From Eubacterium sp. (GTDB lineage Bacteria; Bacillota; Clostridia; Lachnospirales; Lachnospiraceae), in contig DNFT01000011.1 of the NCBI GenBank assembly GCA_003486385.1, forward strand, positions 4,843 to 68,842: a stretch of DNA of 64,000 nt. Reading direction: 5' to 3'. The position numbers were made by a program, and so were the translations under genes. Below are positions 26,926 to 34,507 of the stretch, in pieces. Every line of letters starts with the position of its first letter. Positions within the stretch are counted from its first letter, which is position 1. The notes under the pieces are model-generated. The model was not told the origin of the DNA. It made no database searches and worked only from the letters and a program-made list of their open reading frames with translations.

Positions 26926-28605
26926 ATGGCTTCTAATATATATAAAATAAAAAAGGCGGTGGCATATATCAAGCATTACGGACCGGATAAGCTTGCCGGG
27001 AAGGCGATTGGAAAGCTTATCGACAGGGACGGCTACAGTGAACATTTTTCGGAGCTTGTGTCCGATGATGAGGAGCTGTTCTTTGAGAGAGGGCGCAATT
27101 TTAAGAGAAAGCCGTTAATCAGTGTCCTTGTCCCGGTGTACAATCCGCCGACCGCATATTTTAAGGAGATGCTCCTTTCGGTGATAAACCAGACGTATTT
27201 TAACTGGCAGCTCTGCCTTGTGGATGCGGGAACGGATAAGCAGCGCGCCGTTGTCGATGAGGTAGCGGACGGCGATGAGCGCGTGTGCTATGTGGAGATA
27301 GATAATGCCGGGATAGCGGAGAATACGAACGCGGCACTTGCGATGGCGAAGGGTGAGTATATAGCACTTCTTGACAATGATGATACCCTGTCATCGGATG
27401 CGCTGTACCGCATGGTCGAGATGATAAACCGCGAAAATGCGGACTGCCTTTATTCCGATGAGGACAAGATGGACAGTGAGGGGAAGAAGCATTTCTGTCC
27501 ACATGTCAAGCCTGATTTCAACCCGCAGCTTTTAAGAAGCAACAATTATATCTGTCATCTTTTTGTAGTGAGGACGGAGCTTGCAAGGGAGGTTGGGGGA
27601 TTTTCCAAGGCTTATGACGGCGCACAGGACTATGATTTTATCTTAAAGTGCACCGAAAAAGCGGAAAAGATTTCTCATGTAAACCGTGTGCTCTACCACT
27701 GGCGCACCCATGAGAGTTCGACCTCCGCCAATCCTCTGTCTAAGCTGTACGCATACGAGGCGGGCAAAAAGGCAATAGAGGCTCATCTTGAGAGGATGGG
27801 AATAGCGGGCAGGGTAAGCATGCTTGATGACATGGGCTTTTACCGGGTTGAGTATGGGGATAACAATGACGGAAATTACAGCGAAGGTGGAAGTAGTTGT
27901 GATGACGCTGTCGACAAAGACTATAGCAGTAGTGATGGTGCTGTTGACAGAGGTAATGGCAGCAGTAGTGATGACGTTATTGACAAAGGCAATGGCAGTG
28001 TTGACATCGAAGAAAGTGTCAGTATTGATAGCAAGGACGGTGGCAATAATAAGGCTGCTTCGGTACTGGTTGTTGCCACAGGAGTCAAGGACAATGACAC
28101 CGCGCAGAAGTATTTCAAGTATTTAAGAAAAAATACCGATTATGAAAATATGCAGATGTGTGCGATGGGTGAGCCTGATGCGGCAAGACTTGGGCAGTAC
28201 ACAAGCGATTATTTTTGTATCCTGATGTGCGGCATAAAGCCTGAAAAGCGTGACTGGCTGGAAATGCTTGTGAGGGAAGCGGATGTACTGGAAGCGGCTG
28301 CAATCGCCGCAAAGCTTCTTGTAAAGCAGGCATTTCCTCTGTGTAATAAGATAAGCAGAAGCTTCATAGTGTATTCCGGCGATGACTATAAGGACAGCTT
28401 TGGAAGGGTTCACGTAAACGCCGGAAAACCGGGATGGTATAAAGGAAATTTTAACAGAAATATATTACAGCAGAATATAAAGACTCTGCCAAAGACGGCG
28501 ATACTTGTGCGGCGCAGTGAGCTTATGAGACTTCTTGCCGGCGGATGGAAGGCGGAAGAGGGAAAAATGTACCTGTATGAGCCGGGAGTTGAGCTTTATA
28601 AGTGA
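26926..28605 (+). CDS. GT2 glycosyltransferase with low-complexity linker and degenerate second domain
   Basis: A 559-residue protein. An intact GT2 domain occupies about 65-300 (ISVLVPVYNPPTAYF, DNDDTLSSDA, LYSDEDKMD). From about 310 to 375 comes a Ser/Asp/Gly-rich linker built from imperfect repeats such as SSSDGAVDRGNG and SSSDDVIDKGNG. The remaining 185 residues keep the size of a GT2 domain but lack the expected metal-binding aspartates. It is the mirror image of the preceding glycosyltransferase, which kept only its second domain. AAAGGCGG lies upstream of the ATG. Confidence 0.83.
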   Translation: MASNIYKIKKAVAYIKHYGPDKLAGKAIGKLIDRDGYSEHFSELVSDDEELFFERGRNFKRKPLISVLVPVYNPPTAYFKEMLLSVINQTYFNWQLCLVDAGTDKQRAVVDEVADGDERVCYVEIDNAGIAENTNAALAMAKGEYIALLDNDDTLSSDALYRMVEMINRENADCLYSDEDKMDSEGKKHFCPHVKPDFNPQLLRSNNYICHLFVVRTELAREVGGFSKAYDGAQDYDFILKCTEKAEKISHVNRVLYHWRTHESSTSANPLSKLYAYEAGKKAIEAHLERMGIAGRVSMLDDMGFYRVEYGDNNDGNYSEGGSSCDDAVDKDYSSSDGAVDRGNGSSSDDVIDKGNGSVDIEESVSIDSKDGGNNKAASVLVVATGVKDNDTAQKYFKYLRKNTDYENMQMCAMGEPDAARLGQYTSDYFCILMCGIKPEKRDWLEMLVREADVLEAAAIAAKLLVKQAFPLCNKISRSFIVYSGDDYKDSFGRVHVNAGKPGWYKGNFNRNILQQNIKTLPKTAILVRRSELMRLLAGGWKAEEGKMYLYEPGVELYK

Positions 28606-28607
28606 TA

Positions 28608-28672
28608 TTCCGTAACGGTTCGGCATTATGCCTGAATTTTAGCAATTACGGAAACATTATCGGCGTTTTTTA
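28608..28672 (+). terminator. terminator-like structured region after the GT gene
   Basis: TTCCGTAA (28608-28615) pairs with TTACGGAA (28646-28653) around an inner GGCAT-T-ATGCC hairpin (28622-28632). A run of six T follows at 28666-28671. It is plausible as a terminator, though the T-run is 12 nt beyond the stem. Confidence 0.4.
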
Positions 28673-28750
28673 ATAGATATTGTGCAAATGTTTATAGTAA
28701 AAAATGAGTTGCGCAATTGCCTGGTTTTGTAATATGGAATGGAGGGTGTT

Positions 28751-29713
28751 ATGGTCAGTATAGTTATTCCGAATTATAATGGAGAGCGTTTTTTGAAGGG
28801 TTGTATGGAGGCGTTAAGGAGACAGACCTACGAGGATATGGAGGTTATTCTGGTTGATAATGCCTCAACGGACAATAGTGTGGAGCTGGCGCAAAAGCTG
28901 TATCCGGGGATAAGGGTTGTTGAGCTTGATGACAACACGGGCTTTGCATACGCTGTAAACCGTGGCATAGAGGCGGCAGAGGGCGAATATGTGCTGCTTC
29001 TCAACAATGACACCATAGTTTTTCCTAATTTTGTCAAAAACCAGTACAATATGATTAAGGGCAAGCCGGACGTGTTCTCATGCTCTGCGCTTATGATTCA
29101 GAACGCAGACCATAAGCTTGTTGATGATGCCGGAGATGAGCTTGCGGCCCTCGGATGGGGCTTCGCACCCGACAGGGACAAGCCGGTTTCTGGCTGTATG
29201 GTGCCCCATGAGATTTTTTCTTCCTGTGCGGGGGCAGCAATATACAGGAAATCAGTATTTGACAAGATTGGTCTGTTTGACGAGAGCTTCTTTGCCTATC
29301 TTGAGGATATGGATATCGGCTACAGGGCAAGGCTTGCAGGCTACAGAAACCTGTACAATCCGTATGCTAAGGTGTATCACCTTGGAAGCGCCTCAAGCGG
29401 CTCAAGGCATAATGCCTTCAAGGTGGAGCTGTCAGCACGCAACAGCATGTGGATGTTAAGGAAGAATATGCCGGTCTGGCAGCTAATACTCAACATACCG
29501 TTTATTGCGGCGGGAATTGTCATAAAGACAGTATACTTTGCGAAAAAGGGGCTTGTGACGGCGTACTTAAAAGGTATTGTAAAAGGGCTGTCCGGTAAGC
29601 TTAGGAATACTTCAAAAAATGCGGGTGAAAAACATAAAGATACAGGCTTTGCAGCGTATTTAGGACTTCAGATGTGGCTGTTCAGAGGGATGATTAAGAG
29701 GGTGAAAAAATAA
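28751..29713 (+). CDS. GT2 glycosyltransferase (rhamnosyltransferase-like)
   Basis: A 320-residue family 2 glycosyltransferase with VSIVIPNYNGERFLKGCMEAL at the start, DNASTDNSVELA, LLNNDTIVFPNF and EDMDIGYRARLAGY. A short hydrophobic stretch near 250-270 and a basic tail suggest membrane association. The ATG at 28751 follows GGAGGG with correct spacing; an ATG at 28739 lies upstream of that ribosome binding site. It is the last glycosyltransferase gene of the 10-30 kb cluster. Confidence 0.88.
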   Translation: MVSIVIPNYNGERFLKGCMEALRRQTYEDMEVILVDNASTDNSVELAQKLYPGIRVVELDDNTGFAYAVNRGIEAAEGEYVLLLNNDTIVFPNFVKNQYNMIKGKPDVFSCSALMIQNADHKLVDDAGDELAALGWGFAPDRDKPVSGCMVPHEIFSSCAGAAIYRKSVFDKIGLFDESFFAYLEDMDIGYRARLAGYRNLYNPYAKVYHLGSASSGSRHNAFKVELSARNSMWMLRKNMPVWQLILNIPFIAAGIVIKTVYFAKKGLVTAYLKGIVKGLSGKLRNTSKNAGEKHKDTGFAAYLGLQMWLFRGMIKRVKK

Positions 29714-29737
29714 ATTACCGGGTTTCTTTAAATGTCA

Positions 29738-29766
29738 TTGTAAAATCTAAGAAGCTTATGTATAAT
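29738..29766 (+). promoter_or_regulatory. promoter of the 29.8-kb membrane protein gene
   Basis: TTGTAA (29738-29743), 17-bp spacer, consensus TATAAT (29761-29766). It is followed by AAGGGGG before the start codon. Confidence 0.6.
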
Positions 29767-29798
29767 GGATATATCTAAATATCTAAGGGGGTAAAGCC

Positions 29799-30194
29799 AT
29801 GGAGAGAACGGTAAGAGGCTGGTCAATTCTGTATATGGTGTTCGGCGTAGCAGGTGCCATTATGGGTTTGGTGCAGCTTGTAGATGAGACCGGTGGAGCG
29901 GTTGTGATGAATCAGTTTGGAGAGACATGGATAAGGTCGGGCGGTGATTTCGGGACGGTTGTATATCTGCTGGTTGTTGTTGCACTTGCGGCTGTGAGAA
30001 TAGCGCTGGGTGTTATGGGGCTTAAGTTCGCCTCACTTGATAAGGTGTGGAAGCCTGTGCTGGTGCTCTCAATCGTACATATAGTCCTGTCGGTTGTTCT
30101 GCTCAATATTGGAGCGATTATAGTTGCGGCTGTGGGATTGTTCATATATGTAATGTATTATAATATGGATTACAAGGCATTCTATGGTTTGTAG
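29799..30194 (+). CDS. small polytopic membrane protein
   Basis: A 131-residue protein with four predicted membrane segments (about 8-28, 48-72, 84-106, 106-125) and no recognised family motif. It has its own promoter and an AAGGGGG ribosome binding site. It sits between the polysaccharide cluster and the regulator/peptide block, so it may mark the end of the conserved region. It is probably a real gene; the function is unknown. Confidence 0.65.
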   Translation: MERTVRGWSILYMVFGVAGAIMGLVQLVDETGGAVVMNQFGETWIRSGGDFGTVVYLLVVVALAAVRIALGVMGLKFASLDKVWKPVLVLSIVHIVLSVVLLNIGAIIVAAVGLFIYVMYYNMDYKAFYGL

Positions 30195-30204
30195 GAGTTA
30201 TAAT

Positions 30205-30252
30205 TTGATAGGCGTCTGCGGATATGTTAGAATAAATACAGTCCGTGGACGC
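30205..30252 (+). promoter_or_regulatory. promoter with operator-like dyad, copy 1 (regulator gene)
   Basis: TTGATA (30205-30210), 17 bp, TAGAAT (30228-30233) with an upstream TGT of extended -10 type. A dyad (about 30213-30224 with 30241-30252, allowing G-U pairs) brackets the -10. The sequence is 40/45 identical to the one at 38838-38882, all five differences being transitions. Confidence 0.65.
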
Positions 30253-30308
30253 TTATTTTGCGTATCCACAGGCAATGTTTGATATTCTATAACACAGCAG
30301 GAGGAAAT

Positions 30309-32252
30309 ATGGAAGAGGAACTTGTATTAAGGATAATAAACGAAAAGCTGGAATATGAACATATAGCTCCTGAGTGGCTTTGTGATGGAATCTGTACAAG
30401 GTCGGAATATGATGAGTACTGTACAGGCGAAATGGATATAGATTATCTTACACTTGAAATGATGTTAGAGAGACTTGGGATGAATAGCATGGATTTCATT
30501 TCATGGGTTGATTATGATGTGTATGAGTATCTGGAGTGGAGGGATAAGAACATGGAAGCCATACGCAATAAGGATACTGTGACATTGAGACAATTATTAT
30601 ATTCTGATGACATGTACGGAATAGTGGATGTTAACGGTGAGATATCTGATAGAGAAGAAAAAAGATGGAGCATGAATCCAAAGCTTATTATGCAGTTTGG
30701 CGTTATGGCGGTAAGTATGCTGGAATGGTTTGAGGGAAGGAGGAAAAATGCGGAGAGGTATGCTAGGCAAGCTGTTGAATATACAGGTTTAGGAAACAGC
30801 ATGGAATTTGAGGATGAAGATACAAGTATGAAAATGCTGTCGGATAAAGAAATTGCCATGAATGTTTTAAGCGATTATTTTGAGGTGGAGAATAATCTTG
30901 AAAATAATGCGGCTCTTGAACGAACCGGCAGACATTTAGGGCAGATGTTAAGATATATTGATGGCAACGGAAGGGATATAAGAAGTGTAGCGCTGCTGTT
31001 TCCATATATATCATACCTGTACGTTAGAATCCAGATAATGCTGGGGAGAGCGGAACAGGGAATTTCACCATGCAAAAGATCGATAGAATTGATGAGAACG
31101 CATAATCAGTGCCGGATGCTGGAAATGACTTTACGGCAGTATATACAGCTTATGGAAAATCTGGGAATCAGCAACAGGGCACAGGATGAGGAAAGACTGC
31201 TCAAAAGCTGGCAGGAGGTTCTTGGATTTTTGAAAAGACTATCGGGAAATGTGCCGGATGAGGACTGTGGTTTTGCAGAGAGGCTTTTAAGATGTGGTGT
31301 GTGGAACGGCAGAGCCTTCGTGACGGAGGGTGATATCATAAAGCTGTACAGAGCCAGGGAGGGCATTACCCAGAAAAGATTGAGCATAGATGCCGATTAT
31401 AGTATGCGGAGCATGTGGCTGATAGAAAATTCCAAAGCTAAGCCGCAGAAGAATGGATATGAAAAGATAAGAAAAAGACTTGGCATTCCGTCAGGGCATA
31501 TACACAGTGATATATATTGCACCAGTTATAAAGCGTATATGTTAAAATATCAGATTGAAAGAGCAATGATGAACTGGGAGCTTGAAAAGGCGGACGGCTT
31601 GCTTGATAAGCTGGAAAAAGAACTAATTCGGGCAGGAAGCGGGGACGAGGTTAAAAACCTTATAAACAAGCAATTTATTATGGACAGCCGAAATGTAATC
31701 GCGTACATGGCAAAGAAAATTACTGCCAAGGAATATCTGGATAAATGTAAAAAATGCCTTGCACTTACGGTGGATATTGAGAACAAGAAAATTGATAAGG
31801 TGTTTTTAAGGGTCGAAGAGCTGCTGATTATTCTTCATATCGCACAAGTTTACAGGAATCTTGGCAATACAGAGAAAGCTGTGAAGTACTCAAAAATTGT
31901 AATTGACTATTGCGAGTCAAGAAATATTAAAAGTCAGGCATACATCAATAAAATGCTTATAGCATATCATAGTCTGGCTTCGGATTACAGGTCTTTGAAT
32001 AAATATGATGAGTCGCTGGAGTATATTAAAAAAGGAATGTTTCTTGATATTAGTTCCGGCAAGGGCAAGCTGGCAGCAACATTTATATTTTGCTATGCAT
32101 ACTCACAGGCAAAGCTTAACAATAATCTGGAAGCCCTTAATGCTTATCAGATAGTAATAAATGCTTGTGAGATATTTGGAAACAGTAACCGTGATAAGGC
32201 GGTGAGAAACTATACGCGGTTAAAAAATAAAATTGAATCGGAAGACACATAA
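30309..32252 (+). CDS. large HTH/TPR regulator, candidate peptide-pheromone (RRNPP-type) receptor
   Basis: A 647-residue soluble protein. Residues about 12-55 (LCDGICTRSEYDEYCTGEM, then LERLGM) read as a divergent XRE-type HTH. A clearer one is in the middle, about 340-390 (KLYRAREGITQKRLSIDADY, then IRKRLGIPSG). Helical repeats fill the rest; the C-terminal part (about 515-640) has TPR-like segments such as GNTEKAVKYSKIVIDYC and LNKYDESLEYIKKGMFLDI. This HTH+TPR plan is that of cytosolic receptors for re-imported peptides. A short antisense gene for a secreted peptide overlaps its 3' end by 43 nt. AGGAGGA supports ATG 30309. Confidence 0.72.
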   Translation: MEEELVLRIINEKLEYEHIAPEWLCDGICTRSEYDEYCTGEMDIDYLTLEMMLERLGMNSMDFISWVDYDVYEYLEWRDKNMEAIRNKDTVTLRQLLYSDDMYGIVDVNGEISDREEKRWSMNPKLIMQFGVMAVSMLEWFEGRRKNAERYARQAVEYTGLGNSMEFEDEDTSMKMLSDKEIAMNVLSDYFEVENNLENNAALERTGRHLGQMLRYIDGNGRDIRSVALLFPYISYLYVRIQIMLGRAEQGISPCKRSIELMRTHNQCRMLEMTLRQYIQLMENLGISNRAQDEERLLKSWQEVLGFLKRLSGNVPDEDCGFAERLLRCGVWNGRAFVTEGDIIKLYRAREGITQKRLSIDADYSMRSMWLIENSKAKPQKNGYEKIRKRLGIPSGHIHSDIYCTSYKAYMLKYQIERAMMNWELEKADGLLDKLEKELIRAGSGDEVKNLINKQFIMDSRNVIAYMAKKITAKEYLDKCKKCLALTVDIENKKIDKVFLRVEELLIILHIAQVYRNLGNTEKAVKYSKIVIDYCESRNIKSQAYINKMLIAYHSLASDYRSLNKYDESLEYIKKGMFLDISSGKGKLAATFIFCYAYSQAKLNNNLEALNAYQIVINACEIFGNSNRDKAVRNYTRLKNKIESEDT

Positions 32253-32374
32253 TTAAAAATGTCGTTTTCTGTTTCAGATTCATCGGAAAAGGTATTTATG
32301 TATGAGCTGTTGCATAGCTGCAATAATAAAAATATTAATACAAAAATCATTAACCATTTGTGTTTTTTGTTCAT
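32210..32374 (-). CDS. 54-residue putative secreted signal peptide precursor overlapping the regulator gene
   Basis: Translated by hand from the minus strand. It has 54 codons, ATG at 32374, TAG ending at 32210, and AAAGGAGG at 32383-32390, eight bases ahead of the start. The product begins MNKKHKWLMIFVLIFLLLQL, a basic n-region plus hydrophobic core as in a signal or leader peptide. An acidic stretch (SDESETENDIF) follows, and it ends SSDSILFFNRV. The last 14 codons run antisense to the 3' end of the HTH/TPR gene. This matches pro-pheromone genes of Rgg/SHP-type loci. The excellent ribosome binding site argues for a real gene; signalling is inference. A small lipoprotein or toxin-like peptide is the alternative. 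Confidence 0.65.
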   Translation of the reverse strand: MNKKHKWLMIFVLIFLLLQLCNSSYINTFSDESETENDIFNYVSSDSILFFNRV

Positions 32375-32405
32375 TAAAATATCCTCCTTTTAGTATATCT
32401 GATTG

Positions 32406-32434
32406 ACTATACAATGATAGCAGTTATTGCTATG
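32406..32434 (-). promoter_or_regulatory. candidate regulated promoter of the peptide gene with a dyad over the -35 region
   Basis: On the minus strand TATAGT (32411-32406) is a fair -10, but 17 bp upstream there is only CATAGC, a poor -35. A dyad ATAGCA-N5-TGCTAT (32417-32433) covers that region, as expected for an activator-dependent promoter. The -10 would give a leader of about 28 nt. Confidence 0.45.
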
Positions 32435-32486
32435 AAAAAATATGATGTTTTATAAAAAATAATTTGTATAAAACATCATATTTTTT
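32435..32486. repeat. perfect 20-bp inverted repeat between the divergent peptide and hydrolase genes
   Basis: Arms 32435-32454 and 32467-32486 are perfectly complementary (A6-TATGATGTTTTATA and its complement) around a 12-nt loop. It is AT-rich, with A-runs and T-runs at its ends like a bidirectional terminator. It lies upstream of both flanking genes, so an operator or insulator role is also possible. Confidence 0.8.
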
Positions 32487-32576
32487 ATTTTCTTTTTAAG
32501 ATATAACTATCAATGCAGCAAAAACATTTACGTGTGATTCTTATAATATGAGAACCGAGAAAGGAAAAGGTGTTTT

Positions 32577-33974
32577 ATGATTAAAAAACGATGGCGAAAA
32601 ATGACAGCAGGTTTTTTAGCGGCAGTGACATTGATAAGCTCTTTCGGAACGATTGACGTGTCTGCCGCGTCATTGGACATGTCGGAACAGAGTGAGACTG
32701 ATTATGATTTAATGGGGAACATATGGACGGGTTCCGGGGAGGTATGGTCCGAGCCTGAGTACGACGGATGGCAGCTTACGTGGAGTGCAGGAATTTTCTA
32801 TGACCGGCTTGACAGAATAGAGAAGGATGGAATAATATACATATATAGTTATGATGATAATGGTCATAGAATTAGTAAAAGTTCGGATGGATTATTGGTA
32901 ACATATGAGTACAATGCAGATGGATATTTGCTTTCTGAGAAGAAAGAAGATACTGTGATTGAATACAGTTATGTGTATAACCAAGTAACAGGGAGAATGA
33001 GGTTATATGGTTTTACATATGATGGTGTAGAATATGTATACGAGTATGAGCATGATGATGCAGGGGCGATAATAGGGATTGCTTCCGAAGGTAATGAAGT
33101 TGTTAGATACACATACAATTATGGAGTATGTGAGAATGTATTAGGAATTGATGAGAATGGAATGTGGGTTGAAAAGAGCGATGATAGTACATTCGTAGGT
33201 AATATCAATCCGTTCAGATATACACAGAAATATCTGGATGTTGAAACAGGCTGGTATTGGTCAGAAAGATATTATGCACAGGCAGACGGAAGATACATTG
33301 ACGGTATAAGTGACGAGAAAGCAGAGCAGTTGTATGAGTTGCAAGGAGATTCGATTGAAATATATTGTAAGAGATACACGGTTGGTGCCGATATTACCGG
33401 AAATAATGCTGTTATGAGTTTAGCTGATAATGCGGACGCGACAGTAGATTATATAGCCAAGGTATTATATTGTGAATCCTCAGCGTATATACCAGACCAG
33501 CAGGGTGTTGCATGGTGCATTAAGTCCAGGATGGATGCCGGATATGGAGGCAGGACAACGGCAATAGGTATTGTTACATACAATAATGAATTTGCGGGTG
33601 ATATGCAGCATAATGACACCAATGGGGATGGGATAGCACAGGATAAAGAAAATATACGGCAGGATTTTCATGAGCACGAAGAAAATGCAGCATGGAGGTC
33701 GGCATGCCAATTGGCTATACAATTAAATAATGGTAACAACCCAACACCATATAAGCCATCAGGCTATACGGGGCAGATGTATTTTCGCTCAATAGGTACA
33801 ATGACAGACAATTTGATAGATGATTCAGGTACATTAAGATTGGGAGCTGATGGTCCGGTAATTTACAGCCTGCTGATTATTGATTTTGGAAATATTGCAA
33901 GCAGGGCAGTTTTAGAATCGTCTATAGTACAGGGATATAGCGGACAAAGAAATGTGTTTTTTAAAATCAAATAA
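32577..33974 (+). CDS. secreted YD/RHS-repeat protein with SleB-like cell-wall hydrolase domain
   Basis: A 465-residue protein with a signal peptide (residues 1-31, ending VSAAS). A YD-repeat region covers about 80-190 (YSYDDNGHRISKSSDGLLV, YEYNADGYLLSEK). An RHS-core-like segment (NPFRYTQKYLDVETGWYW, then SERYYAQADGRYIDG) ends near 240. The C-terminal 170 residues contain VDYIAKVLYCESSAYIPDQQ and GVAWCIKSRM, resembling SleB/CwlJ (Hydrolase_2) enzymes with the catalytic glutamate in the CESSAY position. It would act outside the cell on peptidoglycan or as a polymorphic-toxin-like effector. A TATAAT at 32542 and AAGGAAAAGG precede the start. Confidence 0.7.
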   Translation: MIKKRWRKMTAGFLAAVTLISSFGTIDVSAASLDMSEQSETDYDLMGNIWTGSGEVWSEPEYDGWQLTWSAGIFYDRLDRIEKDGIIYIYSYDDNGHRISKSSDGLLVTYEYNADGYLLSEKKEDTVIEYSYVYNQVTGRMRLYGFTYDGVEYVYEYEHDDAGAIIGIASEGNEVVRYTYNYGVCENVLGIDENGMWVEKSDDSTFVGNINPFRYTQKYLDVETGWYWSERYYAQADGRYIDGISDEKAEQLYELQGDSIEIYCKRYTVGADITGNNAVMSLADNADATVDYIAKVLYCESSAYIPDQQGVAWCIKSRMDAGYGGRTTAIGIVTYNNEFAGDMQHNDTNGDGIAQDKENIRQDFHEHEENAAWRSACQLAIQLNNGNNPTPYKPSGYTGQMYFRSIGTMTDNLIDDSGTLRLGADGPVIYSLLIIDFGNIASRAVLESSIVQGYSGQRNVFFKIK

Positions 33975-34026
33975 TTGTATGAAATACGATATCGTTTTAA
34001 TATAATCAATTATTGGAGGATTAGGA

Positions 34027-34410
34027 ATGAATAGAAAAATTATGAAGCTTATGGCAGCTTGTATTATTACAGTGATATTTTTACGCAATGGCATGGCAGA
34101 TATCTGTTATGCAATGAATAAAACAGAGATAGGCAGGGATGATGCTGGAGAGGCAAGTGTAACGGCTTCGCTGACTGCTAATGGAGTGCGAACGAGTTTG
34201 AATGCTAGTTCATCTGAAACATCGGATTTTCAGGTGCAAGGGTATGTGTATGGGGTTAATGATTATTCGGCGTATAGGCATGATGCATATCAAACATCTG
34301 CCTGCTCATTTAGTGACAAATGGAAATTTGTGGTAACTTATGCACAAGCAAAGTTTGAGGTGTCAGGATATAGTGGAGATTGTACTATAAATCTTATAGT
34401 ACAAGAGTAG
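34027..34410 (+). CDS. small secreted protein of unknown function
   Basis: A 127-residue protein with a signal peptide (about residues 1-29) and a Ser/Thr-rich mature part containing several aromatic residues (YVYGVNDYSAYRHDAYQTS) and two cysteines (in SACSFSD and GDCTIN) that could form a disulfide. I recognise no family. It follows the YD-repeat/hydrolase gene by 52 nt with TTGGAGGA as ribosome binding site. An immunity, partner or structural role for the secreted hydrolase is conceivable from position only. Confidence 0.62.
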   Translation: MNRKIMKLMAACIITVIFLRNGMADICYAMNKTEIGRDDAGEASVTASLTANGVRTSLNASSSETSDFQVQGYVYGVNDYSAYRHDAYQTSACSFSDKWKFVVTYAQAKFEVSGYSGDCTINLIVQE

Positions 34411-34454
34411 AATATGATGACTATTAAATAAAATTTTATGCGATGAAAGGAGAA

Positions 34455-34495
34455 AACCGGATTATCATTTATCCAATTTAAGTGATAATCCGGTT
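34455..34495 (+). promoter_or_regulatory. 13-bp stem-loop between a strong Shine-Dalgarno and the lipoprotein start
   Basis: AACCGGATTATCA (34455-34467) pairs perfectly with 34483-34495 around a 15-nt loop. A GAAAGGAG sequence lies immediately upstream (34445-34452) and the lipoprotein ATG 12 nt downstream. It could be a terminator lacking a good T-tract or a translational control hairpin. Confidence 0.5.
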
Positions 34496-34507
34496 AATTA
34501 AAATAGT

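Noticed and set aside
30205..30252. Simple intrinsic terminator
   Set aside because: The dyad has no T-tract here, and the same sequence recurs with matching -35/-10 boxes ahead of pgm, so a regulated promoter fits better; terminator activity of the second copy cannot be excluded.
32210..32374. Classical lipoprotein reading of the 54-aa peptide
   Set aside because: A cysteine follows the hydrophobic stretch (LLLQLC), but the -1 and -2 residues do not fit a lipobox and the mature part would be only about 34 residues; a leader-type secreted peptide fits better, though not proven.
34443..34481. 12-codon leader-peptide-like frame (MKGENRIIIYPI) ahead of the lipoprotein gene
   Set aside because: Runs into the hairpin, has no ribosome binding site and no regulatory codon run; kept only as part of the hairpin finding.
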